A stretch of 64,000 bases of DNA from Methylocystis sp. KS32 (GCA_002862095.1 PHSQ01000002.1:853806-917805); one strand, 5' to 3'. Shown: positions 20,056 through 29,739, counted from the first letter of the stretch. Notes: generated by a model from the sequence alone, not told the origin. Translations and numbers: made by a program.

Positions 20056-21381
20056 TCACAATGCGGCGTGAAATCTCACCGGCGCGCCCCTGGATGGCGA
20101 AACCAATTCCCCGTCCCACATGACGCGCGCGCCGCGCACGAAGGTTCCGACCGGCCAGCCCAGAACTTCCTTGCCGTCGTAAGGCGTCCAGCCGCAACGC
20201 GACGCGATCCAGTCATTTTTGATGGTTTCGCGCCTTTTCATGTCCACCACCGTCAGATCGGCGTCGTAGCCCACGGCGACGCGCCCCTTGCCCGCCACGC
20301 CAAAGAGGCGAGCCGGCCCCGCGCTGGTCAGATCGACGAAGCGCATCAGGGTCATCCGCCCGGCGTTGACGTGATCGAGCATGATCGGCACGAGGGTCTG
20401 AACGCCGGTCATGCCGGATGGACTTTGGGGATAGGGCTTCGCCTTTTCCTCCAGCGTGTGTGGCGCATGATCGGAACCGAGCACGTCGACCACGCCCTGA
20501 TCCAGTCCGCGCCAGAGGCCCTCGCGATGACGCGCCGCGCGAATGGGCGGATTCATCTGCGCCAGCGTCCCTATCCGGGCGTAATCGCCGCTCGTCATGG
20601 TGAGATGATGCGGCGTCACCTCCACGCTGGCGATGTCCTTGTGCTCGGAGAGCAAGGCGATCTCTTCCTCGGTCGAAACATGCAGCACATGGATGATCGC
20701 GCGCTTCTCCCGCGCGATCGCGAGCAGCCGTTGCGTCGAGCGCAGCGCAGTGGTCTCGTCGCGCCAAATCGGATGCGACGAAGGATCGCCCGCGACGCGC
20801 AGATGCTCCCGCTCCTTGAGGCGAAACTCGTCCTCGCTGTGAAAAGCCGCGCGGCGGCGGGTATGGGACAGAATGCTCGCCACGCCATCGTCGTCGGCGA
20901 CGAGCAGCGAGCCGGTCGAGGAGCCCATGAAAACCTTGATGCCCGCCGCGCCGGGCTGGCGCTCCAGCTCGGGAATGTCCTTGGCGTTCTCATGGGCGCC
21001 GCCGACCCAGAAAGCGAAGTCGCAGTGCATCCGGTCACGCCCGCGCGCGACCTTGTCGCCAATGTCGGAGGCGCTGGTGGTGGGAGGCTTCGTGTTCGGC
21101 ATTTCGAACACCGCCGTAACGCCGCCGAGAACCGCGGCGCGCGAGCCGGTCTCCAGATCCTCCTTGTGCGTCGCGCCGGGTTCGCGGAAATGAACCTGCG
21201 TGTCGATGACGCCCGGCAGAATATGCAGGCCCGCGCAATCGATCCGCTCGCCGGCGCTCGCCGCGCCGAGATCGCCGATTTCGGCGATTCGGCCGTTGCG
21301 GAGGCCAATATCGCGGCGCGCCGAGCCGTCGTGATTGACGAGCGTTCCGCCCGACAAAATGGTGTCGAAGATTTTCGCCAT
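20056..21381 (-). CDS. pyrC: Dihydroorotase (amidohydrolase family)
   Basis: 441 residues of the cyclic amidohydrolase superfamily, multifunctional-complex dihydroorotase type. Motifs in order: GVIDTQVHFREPG (metal ligand H64), EMPNTKPPTT, IKVFMGSSTG (carboxylated lysine), VTPHHLTM and GSDHAPHTLEEK. It would close carbamoyl-aspartate to dihydroorotate in pyrimidine synthesis. Q62 stands where the first His of the HxH pair is normally found; I recall this variant in other Rhizobiales, where it is still called dihydroorotase. An allantoinase-like role is the main alternative. It diverges from ygfZ with about 160 bp between starts. Confidence 0.85.
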   Translation of the reverse strand: MAKIFDTILSGGTLVNHDGSARRDIGLRNGRIAEIGDLGAASAGERIDCAGLHILPGVIDTQVHFREPGATHKEDLETGSRAAVLGGVTAVFEMPNTKPPTTSASDIGDKVARGRDRMHCDFAFWVGGAHENAKDIPELERQPGAAGIKVFMGSSTGSLLVADDDGVASILSHTRRRAAFHSEDEFRLKEREHLRVAGDPSSHPIWRDETTALRSTQRLLAIAREKRAIIHVLHVSTEEEIALLSEHKDIASVEVTPHHLTMTSGDYARIGTLAQMNPPIRAARHREGLWRGLDQGVVDVLGSDHAPHTLEEKAKPYPQSPSGMTGVQTLVPIMLDHVNAGRMTLMRFVDLTSAGPARLFGVAGKGRVAVGYDADLTVVDMKRRETIKNDWIASRCGWTPYDGKEVLGWPVGTFVRGARVMWDGELVSPSRGAPVRFHAAL

Positions 21382-21543
21382 CTATGGCGCCTCGCTTGCA
21401 GTGTCTGGCCCAAACGCGTCTCTTGGGACAAATCGCCCATAGTTGCGTTAGAAACAAGAGCGTTCCATAGCTTCAACGCGAGGCGAACGCGCCAATCCAG
21501 ACAATCGGCCGCGCCGGAGCGGCGCGGATGGAGTTTTCCTACA

Positions 21544-22380
21544 ATGTCCGCAATTATTCTCGAGGATCGCGGCGCCGTCGAGGTCGCCGGACCTGACGCT
21601 GCGAAGTTTCTTCATAATCTCGTAACCAACGACATTTCGAAGCTCGTCCCCGGCGAAGCGAGATTTTGCGCGCTTCTGACGCCGCAGGGCAAGATTCTAT
21701 TCGATTTTCTCGTCTTCGCGGTCGGGGAAGGCGACGCGCGCCGCTATCTGCTCGATTGTCCGCTCGGTCTCGCGAACGATCTCGTGAAAAGGCTGACAAT
21801 GTACAAGCTTCGCGCTGATGTGACGGTGTTTTCCCGCTGCGACGAGCTCGCGAGCTACGCCTTTGTGGCCCCCGAACAGCCGCGGATCGAGGCGGTCGCG
21901 CTCGCGATGGATCCCCGTTCGGGGAAGCTTGGTTGGCGCGCGCTCGCGCCGCGTGGCGCCGTCGCGGCTTCGGGCCTGCGCGCGGACTATGAGGCGGCGC
22001 GGGTCGCGGCCGGCGTACCCGAGGGAGGTCTCGATTTCGCCTATGGCGACGCCTTCCCGCACGAAGCCAATATGGACCTCGTTTCGGGGGTCGATTTCAC
22101 CAAAGGATGTTACGTTGGGCAGGAGGTGGTCTCCCGCACCAAACATCGGGGCTTGGCGAGAAAACGTGTCGTTCCTTATCGCGCGCGGGGTCAAGCGCCC
22201 GCGCCAGGGATTTCCGTCCGCGCCGGGGAAATGAATATCGGCCTCACCGGCTCGCGCAGCGGCGAAAATGGCCTCGCGCTCATACGCATCGACAAATTGG
22301 CCGACGCGACCGCGGCGGGGCTCGCCCCCACGGCCGAGGGTGTGGCGCTGGAATTCGCGCCGTCGCCGCCTTCCTCCTGA
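21544..22380 (+). CDS. ygfZ: Folate-binding Fe-S cluster repair protein YgfZ
   Basis: 278 residues from the ATG at 21544. The signature KGCYVGQEVVSR (about 189-200) is the YgfZ/IBA57 motif with its conserved cysteine. The N-terminal GcvT-like fold has FLHNLVTNDI and ARFCALLTPQGKILFDF. YgfZ uses folate to maintain certain [4Fe-4S] enzymes, especially radical SAM proteins; the neighbouring convergent queE is a radical SAM enzyme, although the linkage may be incidental. Confidence 0.93.
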   Translation: MSAIILEDRGAVEVAGPDAAKFLHNLVTNDISKLVPGEARFCALLTPQGKILFDFLVFAVGEGDARRYLLDCPLGLANDLVKRLTMYKLRADVTVFSRCDELASYAFVAPEQPRIEAVALAMDPRSGKLGWRALAPRGAVAASGLRADYEAARVAAGVPEGGLDFAYGDAFPHEANMDLVSGVDFTKGCYVGQEVVSRTKHRGLARKRVVPYRARGQAPAPGISVRAGEMNIGLTGSRSGENGLALIRIDKLADATAAGLAPTAEGVALEFAPSPPSS

Positions 22381-22387
22381 CGCTGGC

Positions 22388-22762
22388 TCAATCTCCCCGG
22401 TAAACGCATCCCTCGAAACAGCTGTCGCGGAAGACGCCGACCTCGCAAAGGTCCGGCGCGAAAGGGACGAGATCGCGCCAGATATAGAGGCAGAGATTTT
22501 CGAGCGTCGGCTTACCGAGCCCATCGAGATCGTTGAGGAAGGAGTGATCGAGCTTTTCGCGCAGTTCGCTCAGCCGGCGTCCGAGCCGGCCGAGATCCAT
22601 GACCCATTGTTCATCGGGATGGCGCTCGCCGCGCAGCGTCGCACGCACGCGGAAGGAGTGCCCGTGCAGATTGCGGTATTTGCCGCCGGTGGGATGCTCC
22701 GGGTCGTAAAGCGCATGGGCCGCCTCGAAATAAAACTCCCGGAAAACCTCGAAACTCGCCAC
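22388..22762 (-). CDS. queD: 6-carboxytetrahydropterin synthase (QueD family), atypical active site
   Basis: 124 residues from a GTG at 22762, two bases after the queE stop; a longer frame into queE is unlikely. The T-fold zinc ligands are H16 (FEAAH), H33 and H35 (LHGHS). The nucleophile Cys of KCGRLHGH is replaced by Tyr at residue 29 (KYRNLHGH), and the C-terminal KETC region reads FRDSC. LDHSFLNDLDGL and GCVYRG are otherwise family-like. It is expected in 7-deazaguanine (queuosine) synthesis with QueE, but with these changes activity is uncertain. Confidence 0.82.
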   Translation of the reverse strand: MASFEVFREFYFEAAHALYDPEHPTGGKYRNLHGHSFRVRATLRGERHPDEQWVMDLGRLGRRLSELREKLDHSFLNDLDGLGKPTLENLCLYIWRDLVPFAPDLCEVGVFRDSCFEGCVYRGD

Positions 22763-22764
22763 GT

Positions 22765-23397
22765 CTACTTCACCCCGAGGATCTTGTGCGTTTGCAGCGA
22801 CAGCCGCCAGCGCGGATGCGCAAGGCAATAGTCGATCGCGGCCTTCGTATTGCGCAGAATTTCCGGCCCGTCCATGGGTTGAAGCAGAAAATTTTGGAAG
22901 TCTAAGCCTTCGAACGGTTCCGGTTCTGCTCCGGGCTGCGGAAAGACAAGCTTCAACTCATGCCCGTAAGTCTGCGCCAAGGGCGCGCCGGCCTTGGGAG
23001 AAACGCATATCCAGTCGATCGCCGCCGGGACCGGCAGCGTTCCATTCGTTTCCATGGCGATTTCGAAGCCCTGCTCGTGCAAGGCCCCGATCAGGGCCGC
23101 GTCCACTTGCAACATGGGTTCCCCGCCCGTGAGCACGACAAAGCGAGAGTCGCGCTCCGGTCCCCATAATCTCGCGAGCGCCGTCGCGAGTTCGCCCGCC
23201 GCGCGGAACCTGCCGCCATTCTCTCCGTTGGCCCCAACGAAATCCGTGTCGCAGAAACGACAGGCCGCCGCCTCGCGATCCTGCTCGCGTCCGTTCCAAA
23301 GATTGCACCCCGCGAATCGACAGAAAACCGCGGGGCGACCAGCGTGACGCCCTTCGCCCTGGAGAGTGTAAAAAGCCTCTTTGATTGCATAAACCAT
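22765..23397 (-). CDS. queE: 7-carboxy-7-deazaguanine synthase (radical SAM)
   Basis: 210 residues. N-terminal YAIKEAFYTLQGEGRHAG is the QueE signature. The cluster cysteines follow the CX14CX2C form: C31 (GCNLWNG), C46 and C49 (CRFCDTDF). TGGEPMLQ contacts S-adenosylmethionine. It converts carboxytetrahydropterin to carboxydeazaguanine in queuosine/preQ0 synthesis. It is paired with queD immediately downstream; queC and queF are not in the window. Confidence 0.94.
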   Translation of the reverse strand: MVYAIKEAFYTLQGEGRHAGRPAVFCRFAGCNLWNGREQDREAAACRFCDTDFVGANGENGGRFRAAGELATALARLWGPERDSRFVVLTGGEPMLQVDAALIGALHEQGFEIAMETNGTLPVPAAIDWICVSPKAGAPLAQTYGHELKLVFPQPGAEPEPFEGLDFQNFLLQPMDGPEILRNTKAAIDYCLAHPRWRLSLQTHKILGVK

Positions 23398-23470
23398 GGG
23401 TCGCGCGCCTGCCGGGAGAGCGCAACTATTACGCCCGCGCGCGGGCGAGGTCCATCGAGCTTGACTGCGG

Positions 23471-23860
23471 TCAGCCCCGCCTGGGCTGTTCCTTGTCCTT
23501 GCCGTTCGGTTCGGCCGGCGGGCGGGGCCGCACGTCGAAATGGCGGATATAGGCCACGATGTCCTCGATCTCCTTCCGCGTCAGGCTCATGTCCGGCATT
23601 TTCGGATGCGGGTCGGCGAGGAACATCGAAATCTCCTTGTCGTCCGGGCGGCGCTGGGCGATGTCGGCGAAAGGCGGCGCGTCGACTTTCGCGGTGCGCT
23701 GATCGGCCGACACCACATGACATGCGGCGCACCAGCGTTTGGCGATCACCCCGCCATGCGCCGCGTCGCCGCCGGCGAAGGCCGGCCCCCGCCAGAACAA
23801 GCCCGCCGCGAGAACGGACGCAAAAGCCAGCAGAGCGGGGCCACGACGAGGGAAAACCAT
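23471..23860 (-). CDS. Small periplasmic class I cytochrome c
   Basis: 129 residues: signal peptide to about residue 29 (ALLAFASVLAAGLF...AFA), one haem-binding motif CAACH (residues 44-48) and a likely axial methionine in KMPDMSLT. The C-terminal helix IEDIVAYIRHF is typical of the mono-haem cytochrome c fold, followed by a short charged tail. It is a soluble periplasmic electron carrier; the partner is unknown. It lies upstream of queE on the same strand but is probably a separate unit. Confidence 0.9.
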   Translation of the reverse strand: MVFPRRGPALLAFASVLAAGLFWRGPAFAGGDAAHGGVIAKRWCAACHVVSADQRTAKVDAPPFADIAQRRPDDKEISMFLADPHPKMPDMSLTRKEIEDIVAYIRHFDVRPRPPAEPNGKDKEQPRRG

Positions 23861-24322
23861 GAGGACATCCTTTTACGAGGAGCGCCGCTCCAGAGACGAT
23901 TCGGCGGGCGTCGCGAATTTAACCACGTCGAGTCTGTAGCGTGAAGAATCGGGCCGACTGTCTGCCGCGTCATCGCGACGCAGCGCCCTTGTCGAGCCGG
24001 GAACGGTTTTGCGGGCGCCGGAACCTAAATCTAGCCTCCGCATCGGCTCTCGAATCGCTTCGCAAACGCAAAAAATGTGTTCCGGCTGCAACAGTCCAAA
24101 ACATAAATCACGCGCCGCGCGAATCGCAACATCAAGCCCCTTTTCAGCCATAAACGCCGCGCTAAGGTCATTGTGTCACAAGGTCAAACGCGACGCGGAG
24201 ACACCCGCCTGAAGCAGGCTGCTTCGGGAGGATGCCGCGTCTTTTCCAAATTTTCAGCCCGTCTTTGGCTGCGTCATTTGGAGCGTTTGCGGCGAAGGTC
24301 GCTTGGGGAAGTCGAATCGATA
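23861..24322. other. 462-bp intergenic region, no gene or RNA recognised
   Basis: This is the divergent spacer between the cytochrome c gene and exoR. Several short open frames on both strands lack a ribosome site and family resemblance. It should hold promoters for both genes, but I could not point to a convincing -35/-10 pair. Confidence 0.4.
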
Positions 24323-25210
24323 ATGGTCAGGTTCCTCTCAGACAAATCCTACATGCGACGCGACGCCCGGCGGCGCGCCATTTTCAGCGCCGCGTTTGGC
24401 GCTTTGTGCACCGCGATTCTGGTGACGACATTTTCCGCGCCCGCCCCCGCGCTAGACTCCGCCGACCAGCGCATGACCTCGCCCACAGCCCAACTGCCGA
24501 TGTTCAAGGATCCGCAGAGCGCCCTACGCGCCGGAATCGAGAGCTATCACGCCGGCGCGCGCGGCGCCTCGGTGGAGGCGCTGCGCTACGCCGCCGACAG
24601 CGGTGAATCGCTCGCGCAGTGGAAGCTCGCGAAAATGTACGCCGATGGCGACGGGGTCGCGCGCGACGACAGCAAGGCTTTCGATTATTTCTCGAAAATC
24701 ATCGAACATTTCACCGACGACGACCCCGATCCGGGCCTGCGTTCGGCGGCGTCTTCCGCTTTTGTCGCCGTAGGGCTCTATCTTCGCGAGGGCATTGCGA
24801 GCGCCAAGGTTCCGGCGGACCCCGAGCGCGCTTTCGATCTGTTCCGTTACGCGGCGACTTTTTTCCGCAACGCCGACGCCCAGTACAACGTCGCGCGCAT
24901 GTATCTCGATGGAAATGGCGTCAAGAAAGACGTGCGCCAGGGCGTGAGCTGGCTCGATCTGGCGGCGCGCAAAGGCCACGTGCAGGCGCAGGCTTTGCTC
25001 GGTCAATTGATGTTCACCGGCTTTGCCGGCGGAGCCCCCCAGCGTCCCCGCGGCCTGATGTATCTGACGCTGGCGCGGGAAGCCGCCAGCGGCTCCGCCT
25101 CGGATCAATGGATTATCGATCTGCACGACAAGGCTCTGGCCTCTGCCTCCGAGACCGAGCGCAAGGCCGCCGTCGGTATGCTGGAAAGCTATCTCAAGCA
25201 CCAGGAATGA
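24323..25210 (+). CDS. exoR: ExoR-like periplasmic Sel1-repeat regulator
   Basis: 295 residues from the ATG at 24323 (GGGGAAG upstream). A Lys/Arg-rich N-terminus and hydrophobic stretch (AIFSAAFGALCTAILVTTF) form an export signal or anchor. The body is Sel1-like helical repeats, e.g. AQWKLAKMYADGDGVARDDSKA and AQYNVARMYLDGNGVKKDVRQG. The spacing and the C-terminal RGLMYLTLA...MLES match rhizobial ExoR as I remember it. ExoR restrains the ExoS/ChvI two-component system controlling exopolysaccharide and motility; no exoS/chvI is in the window. A terminator hairpin follows. Confidence 0.75.
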   Translation: MVRFLSDKSYMRRDARRRAIFSAAFGALCTAILVTTFSAPAPALDSADQRMTSPTAQLPMFKDPQSALRAGIESYHAGARGASVEALRYAADSGESLAQWKLAKMYADGDGVARDDSKAFDYFSKIIEHFTDDDPDPGLRSAASSAFVAVGLYLREGIASAKVPADPERAFDLFRYAATFFRNADAQYNVARMYLDGNGVKKDVRQGVSWLDLAARKGHVQAQALLGQLMFTGFAGGAPQRPRGLMYLTLAREAASGSASDQWIIDLHDKALASASETERKAAVGMLESYLKHQE

Positions 25211-25215
25211 ACAAA

Positions 25216-25235
25216 GGCGGCCCCGGAAGGCCGCC
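25216..25235 (+). terminator. Hairpin terminator after exoR
   Basis: GGCGGCC, a 6-nt loop, then GGCCGCC, followed by the pyrimidine-rich CCTTATCTCTTT. It starts 5 bp after the exoR stop and separates exoR from the convergent hemA. Confidence 0.7.
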
Positions 25236-25273
25236 CCTTATCTCTTTGGGGTTCTCTCGCCGCGACCGCGCCG

Positions 25274-26557
25274 TTACTGCGCCGCCAGCTTGATTTCGGG
25301 ATAAGTGCAACGCTCGCCGTTCTTGTCGGTCTGGAGATGCGCCGGCGGCTCTATGAAGGGGATGCCGAGCGTTTGCCAGACGTCGACCATGGCCTCGACG
25401 AGCACGCCTATATGGGCGTGCGTGTGACGCGGCGTCGGCGTAATGCGAAGCCGCTCCGAACCCTTCGCGACGGTGGGGTAGTTTATGGGCTGGATGTAGA
25501 TGTGGTGGCGCTCCAGCAGCATGTCGCTGGCGGCCTTGCATAGCTGCGCGTCGCGCACCATCACGGGCACGATATGGGAGCCGTTCTCCAGCACCGGCAA
25601 GCCGGCGGCGGCGAGAGCATGCTTGGTGATATGGGCGACGCGCTGATGCGCGGTCCGCAAATCGGGGCGCGCCTTCAGCAGCCGGACGGCGGCGCAGGCG
25701 GCGGCGGCCACGGCCGGCGGCAAAGCGGTGGTGAAGATGAAGGACGGCGCATAGCCGCGAATCGCGTCGATAACGGCGGCGTCGCCCGCGACATAGCCGC
25801 CGAGCGTGCCAAAACCCTTGGCCAGCGTGCCCTCGATGAGGTCGATCCGGCCCATCACGCCGGCCTGCTCGCAAACGCCGCCGCCGCGCGCGCCATACAT
25901 GCCGACCGCGTGAACCTCGTCGATATAGGTCATCGCGCCGTAGCGCTCGGCGAGGGCGGCGATTTCGGCGACCGGCGCGACATTCCCGTTCATCGAATAG
26001 AGGCTCTCGAAAACGATGAGCTTGGGCCGAGCGCCAGCCGCCTGGAGCAGTTCTTCGAGATGGGCGAGATCGTTGTGGCGGAAAATCCTGGTCTCGGCGC
26101 GGGAGCGCTTCACGCCCTCGATCATCGAGTTGTGATTGGAGGCGTCGGAAAGAATCAGACAGTTGGGCAGAAGACTCGCGATGGTCGAGATGGCGGCGAG
26201 ATTTGAAATCCAGCCCGAGGTGAAGACCAGCGCCGCTTCCTTGCCGTGCAGATCGGCCAATTCGCGCTCAAGCTCGACGATGGCGTGACTGGTGCCCGAG
26301 ATATTGCGGGTTCCCCCCGCTCCGGCGCCCACGCGGCTGGCGGTGTCAACCATGGCTGCGATCACCTCGGGATGTTGCCCCATGCCGAGATAATCGTTGG
26401 AGCACCAGATGGTCACATCCTGAGCCTGACCGTCGGGACGATGCCAGACCGCCTCGGGGAAGCTCTCCACGTCGCGTTCTAGGTGCGCGAAGACGCGGTA
26501 ACGCCTTTCAGAGCGCAGACGAGAGACAGCTGTTTCGAAGTAGCGCCGATAGACCAT
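25274..26557 (-). CDS. hemA: 5-aminolevulinate synthase
   Basis: 427 residues from the ATG at 26557 ([17 protein letters not shown]), matching the family start and preceded by AAGAGGG; an ATG 13 codons upstream is less likely. It is a fold-type I PLP enzyme with the cofactor lysine at K247 ([13 protein letters not shown]), SNDYLGMG near 53-60, [11 protein letters not shown] at 81-91 and [11 protein letters not shown]. It condenses succinyl-CoA and glycine in the first step of haem synthesis (C4 pathway), as expected in alphaproteobacteria. Confidence 0.96.
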   Translation of the reverse strand: MVYRRYFETAVSRLRSERRYRVFAHLERDVESFPEAVWHRPDGQAQDVTIWCSNDYLGMGQHPEVIAAMVDTASRVGAGAGGTRNISGTSHAIVELERELADLHGKEAALVFTSGWISNLAAISTIASLLPNCLILSDASNHNSMIEGVKRSRAETRIFRHNDLAHLEELLQAAGARPKLIVFESLYSMNGNVAPVAEIAALAERYGAMTYIDEVHAVGMYGARGGGVCEQAGVMGRIDLIEGTLAKGFGTLGGYVAGDAAVIDAIRGYAPSFIFTTALPPAVAAAACAAVRLLKARPDLRTAHQRVAHITKHALAAAGLPVLENGSHIVPVMVRDAQLCKAASDMLLERHHIYIQPINYPTVAKGSERLRITPTPRHTHAHIGVLVEAMVDVWQTLGIPFIEPPAHLQTDKNGERCTYPEIKLAAQ

Positions 26558-26774
26558 GCCGAAGCCCTCTTGAGCACACTTGTAGGCGCGCGTCACGCCC
26601 CTTGACCCTCTGCCAAGGCGCGCCTCGGCGCGTCTTCGGCCCGGACATCGCGCCAGGGCCGCCTGCCCGCGCCCTGGAACTCTGTCGGAAACGTTACATA
26701 GCCGATCCGGCGCGAGAATGCGAGGATCGGAAAGTCTCCTTCGCGGCGCGAAGTGTCGCAGCCATAATGGTAAA

Positions 26775-28160
26775 CTATGCCGCCAAAGCGGCGAGCACCC
26801 GCGCCCAGGATCGCGTCCCCTTGCGAAAGGAGGTGAACGAATATTTTTCGTTCGGCGAATGAATGCGGTCGTCGTCGAGCGCGAAACCGATCATCAGCGC
26901 GTCCATGTCGAGATCGCGCTTGAAGGCGCCGACGATTGGTATCGAGCCCCCGCAGCCGGTGAGCGCGGCCTCCACCCCCCATTCCTCGGACAGCGCCCGA
27001 CGTGCGCGTTTCAGCGGCTCGGAGCCAAACGGAAGGCGGAGCGCGCCGGAAGCGCCATGAGAAACGAATTCCGCCTGGACGTCGGCGGGCAGACGTTCGC
27101 GGACGAAGGCGCGGAAGCGGTCGACGATCTTTTTGGGATCCTGCGTCCCGACGAGGCGGAACGAGAATTTGGCGCTGGCCTGCGCCGGCAGCACCGTCTT
27201 CGACCCCTTGCCGGTATAGCCGCCAACGACGCCGTTGACGTCGCAAGTCGGACGCGCCCAAATCTGCTCCATGACGCTACGGCCCGTTTCGCCGCCGACG
27301 GTGGTGAGGCCGATACTCTGGAGGAAGGCCATTTCGTCGAAATTTAGCGACCTCCATTGCTCGGCGATCTCCTCGGGAAGCTCGGGCACGCCGTCGTAAA
27401 AGCCCGATAGCGTCACCTTGCCCTCGGCGTCGTGGAGATCGGCGATGATTTTCGCCATCACATGGATTGGATTGACCACCGGCCCGCCGAACATGCCGGA
27501 GTGCAGATCGTGGCTCGCGCCGCGCAGGACGACCTCCTCCTGCGCCAGCCCGCGCAGCATTATGGTGATCGCGGGCGTCGCTGCGTTCCACATGCCGGTG
27601 TCGCAAACGAGCGCGAGGGCGGGTTCAGAAAGTTCGGCCTTGTATTGCGCCAGAAATCCCGGCAGCGAGGGCGAGCCGGTTTCTTCCTCGCCCTCGAACA
27701 GGAACGTGACCTCGCAAGGGAGTCCGCCATTGGCTTCGAAGGCGCGGCAGGCCTCGACGAAGGTCATCAACTGGCCCTTGTCGTCGGAGGCGCCGCGCGC
27801 GACGATCTCCTGCGCCTCCTTGCCCTGTTGCAGTCTCGGCTCGAAGGGATCGGTGGTCCAGAGCTCCAGCGGATCGGCCGGCTGCACGTCATAATGGCCA
27901 TAGAACAGGACATGCGGCGCGTCTTTGCGTTTCGCGGCGGCGTGTCCGACGACAATGGGATGCCCCGGCGTCGGCCTGACCTCCGCCTTGTAGCCCAGGC
28001 TTTCGAGTTCGTTGGAGAGCCATTCCGCGGCGCGCTGGCATTCTCCGGTGTAGGCCGGATCGGTCGAGACGGATTTTATCCGCAAAAAATCGAACAGGCG
28101 CTCCTTGGAGACGTCGATGTTTTTGTCGATAGTGTCGAGAACGGCTTCGAGCGTGGCCAT
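26775..28160 (-). CDS. M20-family dipeptidase
   Basis: 461 residues of the ArgE/DapE/CPG2 zinc-peptidase superfamily, dipeptidase subgroup. Metal and catalytic blocks are [22 protein letters not shown] (bridging Asp), [13 protein letters not shown] (general base Glu) and VCDTGMW. A dimerisation lid lies in the centre ([14 protein letters not shown]). It has no signal peptide, so it is a cytoplasmic peptidase of broad dipeptide specificity by analogy. It is a single gene, diverging from the peroxiredoxin. Confidence 0.88.
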   Translation of the reverse strand: MATLEAVLDTIDKNIDVSKERLFDFLRIKSVSTDPAYTGECQRAAEWLSNELESLGYKAEVRPTPGHPIVVGHAAAKRKDAPHVLFYGHYDVQPADPLELWTTDPFEPRLQQGKEAQEIVARGASDDKGQLMTFVEACRAFEANGGLPCEVTFLFEGEEETGSPSLPGFLAQYKAELSEPALALVCDTGMWNAATPAITIMLRGLAQEEVVLRGASHDLHSGMFGGPVVNPIHVMAKIIADLHDAEGKVTLSGFYDGVPELPEEIAEQWRSLNFDEMAFLQSIGLTTVGGETGRSVMEQIWARPTCDVNGVVGGYTGKGSKTVLPAQASAKFSFRLVGTQDPKKIVDRFRAFVRERLPADVQAEFVSHGASGALRLPFGSEPLKRARRALSEEWGVEAALTGCGGSIPIVGAFKRDLDMDALMIGFALDDDRIHSPNEKYSFTSFRKGTRSWARVLAALAA

Positions 28161-28358
28161 GAAGAACCTCTCCTTCGGGACAGAAACAATAAGCGAGATT
28201 CGTTAAAACCGCGACGCTTCCAACGGAAAAAACTAGCGAAGGCCGCTTAGCAAAAGGGCGGCGATCGGGATAAATAGCGCTTGAGGCCGAGACTCGCGGG
28301 TGGATATCCGTCAATCCGCGGGGCGGCGGCGCTCCTTTCGAGAAAAGCGAGACATAAG

Positions 28359-28844
28359 ATGACGATCAAGGCCGGCGACAGGATTCCCGACGTCACTTTC
28401 ACCATCATGGGCGCGAGCGGCCCGGAACCACTCAACTCCGGAGGTTACTTCAAGGGCCGCAAGGTGGTCCTTTTCTCGGTGCCGGGCGCCTTCACTCCAA
28501 CCTGCCACAAAACCCATCTACCCGGCTTCATCGCCAAGGCCGACGCCATCGCGGCGCGGGGCGTAGACAAAATGGCCGTTGTCGCCGTCAACGACGTCTT
28601 CGTGCTCGACGCCTGGCTCGAAGCGAGCGGCGCCAAGGGCAAGGTCGACGGCCTCGCCGACGGCTCCGCCGTTTTCGCCAAGGCCACCGGCACGGAGCTC
28701 GATCTGGAAGGGGCCGGCCTCGGCCTGCGCTCCAAGCGCTACGCCGCCCTGATAGACGACGGCGTCGTGAAATGGATCGACATCGAGGACAATTCGAGCT
28801 GCGCGACGGTGTCGAGCGCGGAATCGGCGCTCGGAAAACTGTGA
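28359..28844 (+). CDS. Peroxiredoxin (Prx5 subfamily)
   Basis: 161 residues from the ATG at 28359. The peroxidatic cysteine is C49 in PGAFTPTCHKTHLPGF, the Prx5/AHP1 signature. A second cysteine, in DNSSCATVSS near residue 150, could be the resolving partner, though glutathione/glutaredoxin-dependent Prx5 enzymes use one Cys. It reduces hydrogen peroxide and organic hydroperoxides in the cytoplasm. No OxyR gene lies nearby. A strong hairpin follows the stop. Confidence 0.93.
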   Translation: MTIKAGDRIPDVTFTIMGASGPEPLNSGGYFKGRKVVLFSVPGAFTPTCHKTHLPGFIAKADAIAARGVDKMAVVAVNDVFVLDAWLEASGAKGKVDGLADGSAVFAKATGTELDLEGAGLGLRSKRYAALIDDGVVKWIDIEDNSSCATVSSAESALGKL

Positions 28845-28854
28845 GTTTTTGGCG

Positions 28855-28877
28855 GCGGCGCCCCCGGGCGCCGCTTT
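28855..28877 (+). terminator. GC-rich hairpin terminator after the peroxiredoxin gene
   Basis: GCGGCGCCC, CC, GGGCGCCGC and then TTTCC: a nearly perfect stem with a short T run, starting 11 bp after the stop codon. Confidence 0.6.
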
Positions 28878-28944
28878 CCGGCGCGGTCCTTGCGCGCCGG
28901 CGGATTACGGCGACAATCAACTCGGGTAGGGTTGCGGATGCGGC

Positions 28945-29180
28945 GACAGTCCACTCTTTTGACTTGCAAGTGGAGCTTTCAATTAAACAGACTGCCACGT
29001 AACCCCATAACCCGCGCAACCCATGACAATGCCTGGTCGTCATTGCGAGGAGCGGGAGCGACGAAGCAATCCAGAGTCGAGGCGCCCCCTGGATTGCCTC
29101 GCTCCGCTCGCAATGATGGGCGCCGGCCCGGCCCCAGGCCCCTTCGTGACGCAGTAGAATTAATTAAATGGACCGTAACC
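28945..29180. repeat. Composite repeat: decayed MITE-like element plus CATTGCGAG hairpin copy 3
   Basis: GACAGTCCACT at 28945 and AGACTGCCAC near 28988 are imperfect inverted ends of the 54-bp element seen at 14871; both copies share GGAGCTTTCAATTAA-like interiors. The hairpin (ATTGCGAGGAGCG ... CCGCTCGCAATGA, about 29041-29115) follows, and the block ends with AATTAAATGGACCGTAACC. This fills most of the 28878-29229 gap; no gene was seen there. Confidence 0.7.
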
Positions 29181-29229
29181 CCACTGTGACCCATCCCCAT
29201 GGTCGCGGCCCGCCGAGAATCTTCGTGTT

Positions 29230-29706
29230 TCAGACAAAGCCGGGCCGACGAGACTTGGTCGACGCGCCGGGTTGGCTCCCCTGGGGATCGCTGGATAGCC
29301 GCCGCGCATCGAAGAGCGCATCGATGACCGCGCACTCGGGCGCCCGTTCCCCACTGCATTGCGAGGCCATTTCCGCCATCACCCGCTCGAGCCGCTTCAA
29401 ATCGGCGATCTTGCGGCGAATCTCCGCCAGATGATCGAGCGTCAGCGCCTGAACTTCCGCGCATGTGTAGGCGTGCCCGTCGACGAGGCGCAGCAGGCCG
29501 CGAATTTCGTCGAGGCTGAAGCCAAGTTGCCGGCTACGTCGCACGAAGCTTAGCCGCTTGAGATGGTCGGCGCCATAGATGCGATAGCCGCCGGCGCTGC
29601 GGCCGGGCGCCGGCATGACGCCGATTTTCTCATAGTAGCGGATTGTCTCGATATTCACGTCACTTCGCTTTGACAATTCGCCAATCGAGAACCCTGTCGC
29701 TTTCAT
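29230..29706 (-). CDS. merR: Hg(II)-responsive MerR-family regulator
   Basis: 158 residues. The N-terminal winged-helix (FSIGELSKRSDVNIETIRYYEK) leads to a long dimerisation helix. Metal-site cysteines are C82, C117 and C125 (YTCAEV, SQCSGERAPEC), near-coincident with C82/C117/C126 of Tn501 MerR, which supports mercury sensing over other MerR effectors. It diverges from merT-merP-merA; the shared promoter at 29740-29770 has the 19-bp spacer that MerR remodels. The C-terminus (~135-158) is Ser/Pro/Arg-rich and unlike the rest. Confidence 0.92.
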   Translation of the reverse strand: MKATGFSIGELSKRSDVNIETIRYYEKIGVMPAPGRSAGGYRIYGADHLKRLSFVRRSRQLGFSLDEIRGLLRLVDGHAYTCAEVQALTLDHLAEIRRKIADLKRLERVMAEMASQCSGERAPECAVIDALFDARRLSSDPQGSQPGASTKSRRPGFV

Positions 29707-29739
29707 CGCCGCCTGCCCTCCTGAACCGAAAAAAACCTC

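Noticed and set aside
19915..21543. Open frame continuing upstream of ygfZ
   Set aside because: It is antisense to the dihydroorotase gene; ygfZ homology begins at the ATG at 21544.
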